64,000 nucleotides of DNA from Cytophagales bacterium (GTDB taxonomy: Bacteria; Bacteroidota; Bacteroidia; Cytophagales; Spirosomataceae): the NCBI GenBank assembly GCA_013298125.1, contig JAAFJP010000027.1:24418-88417 (forward strand), given 5' to 3'. The position numbers were made by a program, and so were the translations under genes. The notes under the pieces are model-generated. The model was not told where the DNA came from, did not search any database, and worked only from the letters and a program-made list of their open reading frames with translations. Shown here one piece after another: positions 44,443 to 53,788 of the stretch (its first letter is position 1; every line of letters starts with the position of its first letter).

Positions 44443-47400
44443 TTACTTCAAAGTCGATAAATAATCCACCACATCCCGAATTTCTCTTTTGCTCAATAAA
44501 CTACCCATCGGGGGCATACTCGAAGGCATATTTTCTCGTTTTTTGATTCTTGAAACTGGAATGACCAAAGGTTCAGCATCGGAAGTTTTGATGGTCAAGG
44601 TTGTTTCTGATTCTTTTTCTAATGTTCCAAAAACTTCTTGTCCGTCTGTCAATTTCAAGGAAACCGAACCATAGCCTGGGGCTATTCTGGCACTTGGTTC
44701 TACGAGTGCTTGGAGGATTTGCTCACGGGTGAGTGAACCCGCAATGCGTTTCAACGCAGGACCAACTGCCCCGCCGTCACCCACAGCCCCTGCCGTGTGG
44801 CAACGAGTACACTGAGCGGCACTGTTGTAGTTGAAAATATTTCTGCCTTCTCGCCAATTTCCACCGTAAAGTGATTCTCCGAATTCGTCTAAAAAAGTAT
44901 TGGTTTTGAGACTCGCTAAACTGTTTTTCAAGTCAGTAGCTCCTGATGTTTCGAGGGCTTCTTTTAGTTCTAAGGTGAGGTCGGGCGAGAGTTTTTTATT
45001 CTTTAATTGCTCTATCAAATCCGACAAAATTACTCTGGTTTTATCGGGTTCCATTTTGCCCAAAACCATCAATAATTGTTGCTGTTCTTTGATGCCACCT
45101 TTCGTGAAAATACCGTTTGAAAGGGCTGGGAGGGCTTCTTTTGAGACATTGTTATTATTCAACAAACTTATCGCAACGGCTCTTACACTCTCTTCTTTGT
45201 CTTCCATTCCACTTTTCACCACGCTTTCAATACCTGCATATTTCAATTGATTAAGGGCAGGGAGAATGGCGGATTTTACCTTTGCATTTTTTGTTTCCGT
45301 ATAAATATTTGCCAAAGGTTCAGAAGCATCTGTCAGGTTCAAATCTGCAATCAAACCAGCCATTGCCATTTGGGTTTCGGGCTTTGTTTCCTTCAAAAAA
45401 TTGGCAATATGCGGTTGAATTTTGGCTTTTACTGCCATCGCATCTCGTTGCACTTTTCCACGATAACGCCCATCGACTCTATCCAAAACCGATGGATTTA
45501 CCCACGAGCCAATCGTAGCTAAGGCTTCCGTTCTGATATCGTCTTTGAGGTCGGTGCGAGTGGCAAAATTTATCAAAATATCCAATTCTTTATCTCCTCC
45601 CACACGCAAAGCGGCATTGATAGCTCTGCGTAAAAGTGCGTCTGAGGTAAATCTCGTTTCTTTCAAAGTGGCGGCAAGAGCTGGCAAGGCTGGCACGATG
45701 GACAAATCGTCATTTATGCCTCTGGCGGCTTCTGTAACGACATATTCGTCTGAATCATTGAGAAATAAAGCGATGTTTTCGTTTTTCATTCTTCGTAAAA
45801 CCAAGACCGCTGCCGTGCGTAATGCCTTGCTTGGGCTTTTTACTAAGGCAGTGATTGGCTCAATTTTTCCAATTTTTGACAATGCCAAAACTCCCGCATG
45901 ACGGATGTATAAATCTGTGTCATTATTAGTATTCAACATCTCAATCAAAGGTTCAACTGCCTCTTGATTAGCTATTTTCCCGAGGGCTTCTGCGGCATAA
46001 AATTTTACTCTCGGATTTTCATTTTTCAACAACGGAATCAAGTCTTTTCCTGCCGTAAGAATTTTAGCATCTCCAATGATTTTGGCAGTTTGGGCAATGA
46101 TTTCTGAGTCTTTGTCTTTTAGTAAAGAGATTAAAAATGAGTCAAATTTGTTTTTAACGCTGGCAGGGTTTTGAACCCTGCCAGCGTTGTTGTTAGAGCG
46201 AGCCAATTGACCCACACCCCAAATCCCATGAACTCTCGCTAATTGGTTCTCTGTTTGGGCAATTGCTTTTTTCAAGAAAGGCAAACCAACTGCACCTCTA
46301 TTGACTAACTCAAATTGTGCCTTTTGGCGGATTCTCATATCCGCATTTCCGAGTAGTGTGTAGAGCATGTCGTTGGTCTGTTTGGTGTAATCCAACTGAA
46401 TTAAACGCTTGGTTTCCAGACGGATAGCTTCAAAATCATTCTTGTCTGAACTTACGTCCAATTTCCAAACACGACCATAATTTTTAGCATCCCAACCATT
46501 CATCCAGTCGGCAATGTACAATGCACCGTCGGGTCCAAATTTGATACCTGTGGGTAAAATTCCGCTCAAAATATTTTGTTCTCCATCCAATTCAAAACTT
46601 GCTCCTTTTGGTTTCAACCCAAACGCCCAAAGTGGTGAACGTGAGGGTGTTCCAACAAATTCTACTAAGAAAAATTTGTTCTTCCAGACTGACCCCAAAG
46701 CTGTGCCAGGGTTATAAACCATGCCCGTCGGTCCATTGTGGTAGTTCATAATGGGCGGAATAATGTAGGCGGCTTGCCCTTCCCAACGTGGTTTGAAGAG
46801 TTTTTCATCCATCCAAACATTGTATTTGTTGTTTTTGGGGTCGGTATATTTTCCGTATTGCCAGTTTGAACGCCAACCTGCATCGTGGTCTTGTACGACG
46901 TGAACCAAACGCTCACTTTCGCCTGGGTGGTCGCCGTCATTATCAGACGAAATCAAGTTTCCATATTCATCAAAAACAAACTCGTGCGTATTGCGTAAAC
47001 CAGAGGCAAATATCTCAAAATCAGTACCATCGGGATTTGAACGGGCGATTATTCCAGAATTGGGATTAGCAAATTTCTTGCCATCTGGCGAGGTTAAATT
47101 TGCTCCAATATCGCCAATATTCCAGTAAATTCTACCATCTGGACCTTCTACAATGCCCGACATTCCGTGTCCGCCAAAACCAATATGTACGCCATAGCCG
47201 TGACTGATGGATGTTTTTTTATCATAAATTCCGTCTCCGTTGGTATCTTTCAATCGCCACAAATCAGGAGCAATACCTACGAAAGCATCATTTTTACGAA
47301 TCATCAATCCGCCCGCAACGTCTGAAACCTCTTCGTTGAAATCATTGAAAATTCGGGTAGAAATATCAGCAATTCCATCATTATTTTTATCTTCCAAACG

Positions 47401-47862
47401 CCAAATTTCATCCTTTTCGATGGTCAAATCGTGCCAGTCGTGCAAGCCGTCTCCGTTGAGGTCTTTTAGCCATCCATTTTTAGAAGAATTTTCCGTAGAA
47501 AAAGTTTTTCTGAGAAATGCTCTTCTATCTTCAACAGTCTGGAAACCAATAGATTCTGTCATCCAATCACGGTGTCCACGAATATCAAATTCAGAGTTTT
47601 TCTGACGATTTGAACGAGTCAAATAAATTCTTCCCAAGTCATCAATCGAAATACAAATAGGGTCAGGTGCAAGCGAGTCCGAAGCCCACAGACTAAACTG
47701 CAAACCCTCCGCAACTTTGGCAGGTACTTTGTCTCTGATTTCCTTAGTACGGGCGACAATATTTTCTTGTTTTTCTTTGATAATCAAGGGTTTAGCTTGT
47801 TGGGCTATGCTTGAAAATACCGAAAGTGTTAGGATTGAAAGAAGCGTAAAAAAGTATTTCAT
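44443..47862 (-). CDS. PVC-type heme-binding CxxCH protein with HEAT repeats (membrane dehydrogenase-like)
   Basis: The protein is about 1139 residues from MKYFFTLLSILTLSVFSS (signal peptide), 23 codons into the longer frame. The N-terminal two-fifths forms a six-bladed propeller of the glucose/sorbosone-dehydrogenase type (LAPDPICISIDDLGRIYL, YWNIGDIGANLTSPDG, FGPDGALYIADWMNG). HEAT repeats occupy about 490-960 (VRAVAISLLNN-type). A single cytochrome c domain follows, with the heme site CTRCH, and a C-terminal strand-rich part ends DVVDYLSTLK. The family is common in Planctomycetes and Bacteroidota, with presumed PQQ- or heme-linked oxidation of sugars. An 11-codon palindrome sits in frame between the propeller and HEAT parts (residues 559-569). 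Confidence 0.85.
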   Translation of the reverse strand: MKYFFTLLSILTLSVFSSIAQQAKPLIIKEKQENIVARTKEIRDKVPAKVAEGLQFSLWASDSLAPDPICISIDDLGRIYLTRSNRQKNSEFDIRGHRDWMTESIGFQTVEDRRAFLRKTFSTENSSKNGWLKDLNGDGLHDWHDLTIEKDEIWRLEDKNNDGIADISTRIFNDFNEEVSDVAGGLMIRKNDAFVGIAPDLWRLKDTNGDGIYDKKTSISHGYGVHIGFGGHGMSGIVEGPDGRIYWNIGDIGANLTSPDGKKFANPNSGIIARSNPDGTDFEIFASGLRNTHEFVFDEYGNLISSDNDGDHPGESERLVHVVQDHDAGWRSNWQYGKYTDPKNNKYNVWMDEKLFKPRWEGQAAYIIPPIMNYHNGPTGMVYNPGTALGSVWKNKFFLVEFVGTPSRSPLWAFGLKPKGASFELDGEQNILSGILPTGIKFGPDGALYIADWMNGWDAKNYGRVWKLDVSSDKNDFEAIRLETKRLIQLDYTKQTNDMLYTLLGNADMRIRQKAQFELVNRGAVGLPFLKKAIAQTENQLARVHGIWGVGQLARSNNNAGRVQNPASVKNKFDSFLISLLKDKDSEIIAQTAKIIGDAKILTAGKDLIPLLKNENPRVKFYAAEALGKIANQEAVEPLIEMLNTNNDTDLYIRHAGVLALSKIGKIEPITALVKSPSKALRTAAVLVLRRMKNENIALFLNDSDEYVVTEAARGINDDLSIVPALPALAATLKETRFTSDALLRRAINAALRVGGDKELDILINFATRTDLKDDIRTEALATIGSWVNPSVLDRVDGRYRGKVQRDAMAVKAKIQPHIANFLKETKPETQMAMAGLIADLNLTDASEPLANIYTETKNAKVKSAILPALNQLKYAGIESVVKSGMEDKEESVRAVAISLLNNNNVSKEALPALSNGIFTKGGIKEQQQLLMVLGKMEPDKTRVILSDLIEQLKNKKLSPDLTLELKEALETSGATDLKNSLASLKTNTFLDEFGESLYGGNWREGRNIFNYNSAAQCTRCHTAGAVGDGGAVGPALKRIAGSLTREQILQALVEPSARIAPGYGSVSLKLTDGQEVFGTLEKESETTLTIKTSDAEPLVIPVSRIKKRENMPSSMPPMGSLLSKREIRDVVDYLSTLK
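46156..46188. repeat. 33-bp palindromic element inside the CxxCH/HEAT gene, in frame
   Basis: Arms of 15 bases, AACGCTGGCAGGGTT (46156-46170) and its exact reverse complement (46174-46188), enclose a TTG loop. It is exactly 33 bases (11 codons). On the minus strand it is read N-A-G-R-V-Q-N-P-A-S-V, and the frame is preserved. The intergenic copy at 47943-47975 has the same 15+3+15 architecture and nearly the same sequence, so this is a repeat inserted in a coding region. Confidence 0.9.
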
Positions 47863-47891
47863 GGGAATTGGGATTGATATTTTACAATTGT

Positions 47892-48086
47892 GTAGGGGCG
47901 TATCGCATACCAATGCTGTCAATTTAAGCAATTTGTCTGCTGAACTCTGGTAGGGTTCAAAACCCTACCAGCGTTGAAACTGGAAATAAACTACGTTTCG
48001 AGGTTATTAAAAACCTTAAATTGACAGCATTGGTATGCGATACGCCCAAATACTACACGAAATGGGCGTATGCGATACGCCCCTAC
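47892..48086. repeat. Composite nested palindromic element
   Basis: An outer family (GTAGGGGCGTATCGCATAC at 47892-47910, matching 48068-48086 inverted) encloses an inner element. The inner one has 18-bp ends CAATGCTGTCAATTTAAG (47911-47928) and the exact complement (48015-48032). Together they give perfect 33-bp arms at 47896-47928/48015-48047. A third GCGTATGCGATACGCC arm is at 48064-48086. Within the inner element lies the 33-bp palindrome at 47943-47975. This is a three-level nest of short repeats upstream of the CxxCH gene start (47862). Confidence 0.85.
47943..47975. repeat. 33-bp palindromic element, intergenic copy
   Basis: Arms AACTCTGGTAGGGTT (47943-47957) and AACCCTACCAGCGTT (47961-47975) with a CAA loop. 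One arm pair mismatch is present. Near-identical to the in-gene copy at 46156-46188, allowing for orientation. It sits inside the inner part of the composite element. Confidence 0.85.
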
Positions 48087-48194
48087 AAACGTCTTTAAAA
48101 CTAAAAGTCCATTACAATAAAATTATAATGGACTTTTGGGATAACAATATTTTTTAGGATTTATTACAGAATTTAACACATTCTTTTCTACTTT

Positions 48195-48284
48195 TCAGAA
48201 CACGATTTTAACGATTAATCAGATTAAACAAGATTGGAACTGAAAATCATATTAATACTACAAATCTTGAAAATCGTGTTCTAA
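48195..48284. repeat. TCAGAACACGATT family element, copy 2
   Basis: Ends TCAGAACACGATT (48195-48207) and AATCGTGTTCTAA (48272-48284) give a near-perfect inverted pair (one mismatch). The interior has AAACAAGATT-type runs like copy 1 at 31627-31719. It lies just downstream of the yceI-like gene's stop. Confidence 0.75.
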
Positions 48285-48317
48285 TTATGTTGTATGAAAA
48301 CTTTTCAAACTGTGTAT

Positions 48318-48884
48318 TTATTCATGCACAAATTCACCACTGGCACGAAGTTCTACTTCTTCGCTAACCACCATTGAGGGCATTCCGCCTACGCCAAAAT
48401 CTGTGCGTTTTACCGTTCCAGTTGCTTTGAAACCTACTTTTTGTTTCTTACTTCTTTGGTCAACTGTTGTACCGAGAAGCGTTAAATCCAAAGTATAGGG
48501 TTTGGTAACGCCTTTGATGGTTAAATCGCCTTTCAATTTGTATTTTTTATCAGCAACCTTTGAAATAGAGGTGCTTTTAAAAGTCAAAGTTGGGAATTTT
48601 TCAGCATCAAACATATCTGGTTTTTGGAGGTGTCCATCACGCATATCGTTGCTGGTGGTAACACTTTTCACATCGGCAGTCAATTCAAAAGCCGCATCCG
48701 AAAAATCTTCTTTTGCAGAAGTGATTTTACTGTTAATTGTCTTGAAAGTACCATCCACCTCCGAAATACCGAGGTGAGTTACCGTAAAACTTAACTTAGA
48801 ATGTGCCTTATCCACTTCCCAAGTTTGAGCAAAAGTAGTTGCTGAAAACAACAAGATAGCCCCTAAAATAATTAATTTTTTCAT
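48318..48884 (-). CDS. YceI family protein
   Basis: The 188-residue protein has a signal peptide ending near TFAQ. The lipocalin-like body begins WEVDKAHSKLSFTVTHLGISEVDG and includes the family's FPTLTFKSTSISKV and KGDLTIKGVTKPYTLDLTLLG. YceI proteins bind polyisoprenoids such as quinones in the periplasm and are linked to stress and acid tolerance. It is full length. It is monocistronic, with repeat elements downstream and the Uma2 gene upstream. Confidence 0.92.
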   Translation of the reverse strand: MKKLIILGAILLFSATTFAQTWEVDKAHSKLSFTVTHLGISEVDGTFKTINSKITSAKEDFSDAAFELTADVKSVTTSNDMRDGHLQKPDMFDAEKFPTLTFKSTSISKVADKKYKLKGDLTIKGVTKPYTLDLTLLGTTVDQRSKKQKVGFKATGTVKRTDFGVGGMPSMVVSEEVELRASGEFVHE

Positions 48885-49008
48885 CCTTGTATTTTTTTTG
48901 TAAGTAATTGATTAAGAAAACTTTATCAATAATAAACACTTTTAAAAACTTGAAAAAATGAAACTATAATTTTGCGACCAATGTATAGATTTTAGCTACC
49001 TATTTTCA

Positions 49009-49665
49009 TTACGCTAATATTTTTTTCAACGCTACCACATTAAGTTTTTTGTCAAAAATAGCTTGGATGGGTATTTCAAAGCCTGTTATTACGTCACTTT
49101 TTATCGTACCATTTGATGATTTTAGTTTCAACTCATACTTTCCTTCTGTCAGAATATATTGCTCTATTACTTCATTTTTAGGGTCAATTATCCAGTATTC
49201 TTTTACTTCGTGGGTTTCATAATCATCGTATTTGATACCTCTGTCATTTTTGGCAGTACCTTTTGATAAAACCTCTACCACAAAATCAGGAACAGGAAAA
49301 AGTGTTTGTTCAGGTTTAAATTTTGAGGCTTTTTCATTACCAAAAAACACGATATCTGGCTCATAGTCGTTGCGTGTGAAGGTGGACATGATTTTTTCAT
49401 AACCAGCAAATCCCAAGTCGTGTATATCGACAAATGTGCTTATCAACTTGAAGAGCTTGGTTGAAGCATCATTATGCCTTTTCATCACTGGCGAATGCAC
49501 TATGATTTCTCCATTGATAAATTCTACTTTCATAGACTCATCAATATCGTTATAAAACTGTTCCCGTCGTTTGCGTTCTTCATTGAGCGTATGACTCACT
49601 CGTTGGATGAGCATCGGAGCATCAGGTAGTTCTAATATTTGTTCGTAAATAGCTTCGTGAAACAT
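49009..49665 (-). CDS. Uma2 (DUF820) family restriction-endonuclease-fold protein
   Basis: The 218-residue protein shows the Uma2 core: VEFINGEIIVHSPVMKRHNDAS, a helix, then the PD-(D/E)xK-like catalytic segment DYEPDIVFFGNEKA and PDFVVEVLSKGTAKNDRGIKYDDYETHEVKEYWIIDPKNE. Members may be nucleases, but cell roles are unclear. They are very common in cyanobacteria and present in Cytophagales. It stands alone between YceI and the oxidase gene. Confidence 0.85.
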   Translation of the reverse strand: MFHEAIYEQILELPDAPMLIQRVSHTLNEERKRREQFYNDIDESMKVEFINGEIIVHSPVMKRHNDASTKLFKLISTFVDIHDLGFAGYEKIMSTFTRNDYEPDIVFFGNEKASKFKPEQTLFPVPDFVVEVLSKGTAKNDRGIKYDDYETHEVKEYWIIDPKNEVIEQYILTEGKYELKLKSSNGTIKSDVITGFEIPIQAIFDKKLNVVALKKILA

Positions 49666-49745
49666 TTTTCTCTGGTTTTAATTTCATTACGAAAATAACT
49701 TATTTATTTGAAATATCTTGTAATAAAAACCTTAATTTCAGTTAG

Positions 49746-51095
49746 CTACACATACAAATTCAAATCCAAATAAGGATTCCTAAACTTACCTTTTGGGTCA
49801 TATTCTTTTGCCAATTTCATAAAATCGTCATATTTTTCATAACGTGAATGCAAATCTTTGGGAGCAATTGTGAATATTTTACCCCAATGCGGACGGTATT
49901 GAAAAGGAGCTAATTCTGCCTCAATCATAGGTAATAATTTCATCACTTCGGGCGTGTGTTGTTTCCATGTAAAATGAATCGCCACCGAATCCCGTTTGTA
50001 GGCGGTACTCATCCAAAGATTATCCGCCGCAATGGTTCTGATTTCAGTAATCATCAATTCTGGATAAATGAGATTTCCCTTCTTTTCAAGAGCAAGGATG
50101 GCTTCGAGGGCGTGTTCACGAGGGACAAAAAACTCAGATTGCAATTCCTCTCCACTACTGGGCGTGAAACCCATTTTGAAATGTGGCAAACGCTCGTACC
50201 AAACACCCGCAACGCCCATTTGGTCAGTACAATTTTCAGATGATAATTTGGTGATAGGATGCAGATTTTTAGTAGCGGCTTTTGCTCCAAAAAAATCTTT
50301 TCCTAAGTCTTTTATATTGGGTTCGACCTTGCGTTTTACCCACACCTGGCTAATCTTTTGGTCTTGCCAATCGGTAAAAAGACTAACGCTATATCCACTT
50401 GATAAAATTTCATTAAAATGGTCTTTCAACGAATCTAAGGGCAAATCTTGGAATAAATCCTGTCGTACTTGATAGCTCTTTTCAATAGCCAAAGTAACCT
50501 TCGTAACAATTCCCAAAGCACCCAAATTTACGACAGTACCATTGAATTTTTCACCATCTTTTTGTTGGCTCAAATTGACAATATCGCCATTGGCAGTTAC
50601 CAATTCCAAACCCCTCACTGCCGAGGCTAAATTGCCATTTCCCACACCCGACCCATGCGTAGCCGTAGCACAAGCCCCCGCCACAGATATATGCGGAAGT
50701 GATGCCAAATTGTGGAGAGCATAGCCTTTTTTATCCAATTCAGGGGCAAATTGACCGTATCTTACGCCTGATTCTACGGTGACAGTATTGGCTTTTTCGT
50801 CAATAGAAATTACTTTATCGAGATTTTTGGTTGAAATTTGATTGAGCGGACTATCGGCAATATCATTGAAGCAATGACACGAACCCAAAGCCTTTTGTTT
50901 ATCTAATTTTTTGACCAAAGATTGTACTTCCTCAACCGTTTTAGGTTCGTGCAGATACTCAGCTTTATACTGATAATTACCCGCCCAATTTTTGCGAATT
51001 GCTTTGGGTTTTTCTTTACAAGAAGTCAATGAGGACGACAATAAACTGCCTGCAACTATCATTGAGGAGGTTTTTATGAAATCTTTTCTTTTCAT
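49746..51095 (-). CDS. FAD-linked oxidase (aldonolactone/alditol oxidase-like)
   Basis: The 449-residue protein begins with a Tat-like or lipoprotein-like leader (MKRKDFIKTSSMIVAGSLLSSSLTSC) with a cysteine that could be lipidated. The FAD-binding domain of the VAO family shows GSCHCFNDIAD, NTVTVESGVRYGQFAPELDKKGYAL, LPHISVAGACATATHGSG (in the flavin loop) and GALGIVTKVTLAI. The C-terminal ALO domain ends RPHWGKIFTIAPKDL. Relatives oxidise alditols, xylitol or aldonolactones. The usual flavin-attached histidine motif GSxHSFN appears here as GSCHCFN. The substrate is unknown. It is transcribed divergently from the GH3 gene. Confidence 0.85.
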   Translation of the reverse strand: MKRKDFIKTSSMIVAGSLLSSSLTSCKEKPKAIRKNWAGNYQYKAEYLHEPKTVEEVQSLVKKLDKQKALGSCHCFNDIADSPLNQISTKNLDKVISIDEKANTVTVESGVRYGQFAPELDKKGYALHNLASLPHISVAGACATATHGSGVGNGNLASAVRGLELVTANGDIVNLSQQKDGEKFNGTVVNLGALGIVTKVTLAIEKSYQVRQDLFQDLPLDSLKDHFNEILSSGYSVSLFTDWQDQKISQVWVKRKVEPNIKDLGKDFFGAKAATKNLHPITKLSSENCTDQMGVAGVWYERLPHFKMGFTPSSGEELQSEFFVPREHALEAILALEKKGNLIYPELMITEIRTIAADNLWMSTAYKRDSVAIHFTWKQHTPEVMKLLPMIEAELAPFQYRPHWGKIFTIAPKDLHSRYEKYDDFMKLAKEYDPKGKFRNPYLDLNLYV

Positions 51096-51347
51096 CTGAA
51101 TTGATGTTAAAATGAGTATGTTTTAGTGGAAATGACGTTTTGCTTGAAAGACATTTTGCTTTATAAGTTACTGAAAATGAGTAAGTGATGGTACTTAGAA
51201 AGAGAAAGTGGTCGATAAAATAAGGGAGGCTGTCGAGAATATTTAGAGATAAGTAACGATTATTTTTATAAATGAAAATAGGGCTTTACTTTTATGTATT
51301 ATCAGGATGCCTTATAAATTAATCCAAAAACCAATTCAATCAAATCA

Positions 51348-53666
51348 ATGAAAAAACTAATCTTAATGAGCATTATTTGCTCATATTTTTTACCCACTAT
51401 TGCACAAAAAAAATGGTCAGAAACGTCAGTTGACGGCAATAGTATCATCAAAAATCAGGGTGGACAAACGCTGGGCTATTCACCAAATTCTGGCATTAAA
51501 ATATTAACAATCAATGGTTTAGCTTTTAAAGATTTAAACAAAAATGGTAAATTAGACAAGTACGAAGATTGGCGTTTACCCGTAGATATCAGAGCCAAAG
51601 ATTTAGCTTCAAAATTAAGTATTGAACAAATTGCGGGCTTGATGCTTTACTCTTCTCATCAATCACTTCCTGCCCGTTCGGGAGGGTATTTTGCGGGAAC
51701 TTATAATGGAAAACCTTTCAAAGAAGGTGAAACAGACCCCTCAGATTTAACCGATCAACAAAAGAAATTTTTGCAAGAAGATAATCTTCGTCACGTTTTG
51801 CTGACAACCGTAAAAACGCCCGAAATTGCTGCCCAATGGAATAATAAATTACAGGCTTTTTGTGAAAGCGTAGGCATGGGAATTCCAGCCAATAACAGTT
51901 CTGACCCACGACACGGCACAAAAGCCCGTGCAGAATTTGATGCGGCTTCGGGTGGAGAGATTTCGATGTGGCCCAGTTCGTTGGGTATGGCGGCAACTTT
52001 TGAGCCTGCCTTAGTAGAAAAATTTGGACAAGTGGCGGCGGCAGAATATCGTGCTTTGGGGATTACGACTGCCCTTTCACCACAGGTGGATATTGCCACA
52101 GAACCTCGTTGGAGTCGTTTTAATGGCACTTTTGGCGAAAGCCCACAGCTTTCAGCGGCAATGGCACAGGCGTATTGCAATGGTTTTCAGACTTCATTAA
52201 ATACAAAAGAAATTGCCAACGGTTGGGGTTTCGGGAGTGTGAATGCTATGGTGAAACATTGGCCTGGCGGTGGTTCGGGTGAGGCTGGGCGTGATGCTCA
52301 TTATGCCAATGGAAAATATGCCGTTTATCCAGGCAATAATTTTGATGCTCACATGATTCCTTTTATTAATGGAGCGTTCAAATTGAAGGGAAAAACATCA
52401 ATGGCTTCTGCCGTGATGCCTTATTATACCATTTCGTGGAATCAAGATAGAAAGAACGGTGAGAACATTGCCAATAATTATAACAAATTCATTATCAATG
52501 ACTTACTCAGAACGAAATACGCTTATGATGGCGTGGTGTGTACGGATTGGAGCGTTACGGGCAACCACAATGTGATGGATAGTTTCGTAGATGGAAAACC
52601 CTGGGGCGTTGAAAGTTTGACCATTGCCGAACGTCATTACAAGATTTTGATGGCGGGCGTTGATCAATTCGGTGGAAATAATGATGCGAAACCCATTTTA
52701 GAAGCCTATCAAATGGGTATCAAAGAGTTGGGAGAAGCCAAGATGAGAGCAAGAATGGAGCAATCGGCAGTTCGTTTGTTGCGTAATATTTTCAGAGTGG
52801 GCGTTTTTGAAAATCCGTATTTGGAAGTATCATCCACTAAAAAAATTGTGGGTAATCTTGCCTATATGAAAGAAGGGTACGAAGCTCAATTGAAGTCGGT
52901 TGTTTTGTTGAAAAACCAAAATAATGCCTTGCCAATTGCCAAAACAAAAACGGTTTATGTTCCAAAACGTTTTACGCCAGCAAGTCGTAATTTCTTAGGA
53001 ATGGAAACACCCGCTTCGACAGATTATCCAGTAAATATGGCTATCGTTAAAAAATATTTTAACGTTACCGATAATCCAAATGAGGCTGATTTTGCCTTAG
53101 TTTTTATTCAAAATCCAAGTGCTTCGATTGGTTATGACAAAGAAGATTTGAAAAATGGTGGTAACGGATATGTGCCTATAAGCCTTCAATACAACGATTA
53201 TACCGCAACTGATGCTCGTGAAATAAGTATTGCAGGAGGTGACCCAATGGAAAAATCTGCGAATCGTTCGTATAAAAATAAAGTAACGAAAACGTCCAAT
53301 ATTACGGATTTGAAATTGGTTTTAGATACGAAAGAAGCCATGAAAGGCAAGCCAGTCATTGTGTCGATAAACACGATAAATCCCATGATTTTTTCTGAAT
53401 TTGAGAAAGAATCTTCGGCTATTTTGTTGAGTTTTGGTGTACAAGACCAAGCACTTTTGGAAACTATTGCTGGTAAATCAGAGCCATCCGCTTTGTTACC
53501 AATGCAAATGCCTGCCAATATGTCGATTGTAGAAAAACAAGCTGAAGATTTGCCTTACGATATGGAATGTCATAAAGATTCGGAGGGAAATGTCTATGAT
53601 TTTGGTTTTGGGATGAATTGGAAAGGGGTGATTAAGGATGTGAGGGTTACGAAGTATAAAAAGTAA
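51348..53666 (+). CDS. Glycoside hydrolase family 3 (beta-glucosidase-like)
   Basis: The 772-residue protein has a signal peptide ending near TIAQ. The GH3 N-terminal TIM barrel (about 55-470) has SDPRHGTKARAEF, MWPSSLGMAATFEPALVEKFGQ, the VKHWPGGGSGE loop and the nucleophile segment VCTDWSVTG (Asp in TDW). The alpha/beta sandwich domain follows (VGNLAYMKEGYEAQLKSVVLLKNQNNALPI), with the end domain to 772. Such enzymes hydrolyse terminal beta-linked sugars, often glucose, xylose or N-acetylglucosamine, in the periplasm. No T9SS tag is seen. The downstream carboxylesterase may remove acyl groups from the same glycans. Confidence 0.9.
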   Translation: MKKLILMSIICSYFLPTIAQKKWSETSVDGNSIIKNQGGQTLGYSPNSGIKILTINGLAFKDLNKNGKLDKYEDWRLPVDIRAKDLASKLSIEQIAGLMLYSSHQSLPARSGGYFAGTYNGKPFKEGETDPSDLTDQQKKFLQEDNLRHVLLTTVKTPEIAAQWNNKLQAFCESVGMGIPANNSSDPRHGTKARAEFDAASGGEISMWPSSLGMAATFEPALVEKFGQVAAAEYRALGITTALSPQVDIATEPRWSRFNGTFGESPQLSAAMAQAYCNGFQTSLNTKEIANGWGFGSVNAMVKHWPGGGSGEAGRDAHYANGKYAVYPGNNFDAHMIPFINGAFKLKGKTSMASAVMPYYTISWNQDRKNGENIANNYNKFIINDLLRTKYAYDGVVCTDWSVTGNHNVMDSFVDGKPWGVESLTIAERHYKILMAGVDQFGGNNDAKPILEAYQMGIKELGEAKMRARMEQSAVRLLRNIFRVGVFENPYLEVSSTKKIVGNLAYMKEGYEAQLKSVVLLKNQNNALPIAKTKTVYVPKRFTPASRNFLGMETPASTDYPVNMAIVKKYFNVTDNPNEADFALVFIQNPSASIGYDKEDLKNGGNGYVPISLQYNDYTATDAREISIAGGDPMEKSANRSYKNKVTKTSNITDLKLVLDTKEAMKGKPVIVSINTINPMIFSEFEKESSAILLSFGVQDQALLETIAGKSEPSALLPMQMPANMSIVEKQAEDLPYDMECHKDSEGNVYDFGFGMNWKGVIKDVRVTKYKK

Positions 53667-53696
53667 AACATAAAACGATTATTTGACAGAATACAG

Positions 53697-53767
53697 GTAG
53701 GGGCGTATCGCATACGCCCGTTTCGTCCGAGCCATTTCGTCCGAGGGCGTATGCGATACGCCCCTAC
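53697..53767. repeat. Palindromic element, GGGGCGTATCGCATACGCCC family
   Basis: Perfect 23-bp arms (53697-53719 and 53745-53767; start GTAGGGGCGTATCGCATACG) enclose a 25-base loop containing the direct repeat TTTCGTCCGA. The same arms appear in the composite element at 47892-48086. It lies between the GH3 stop and the esterase ATG and might act as a terminator or a protecting hairpin. Confidence 0.85.
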
Positions 53768-53788
53768 CAATAACAACCCCAACAAACC

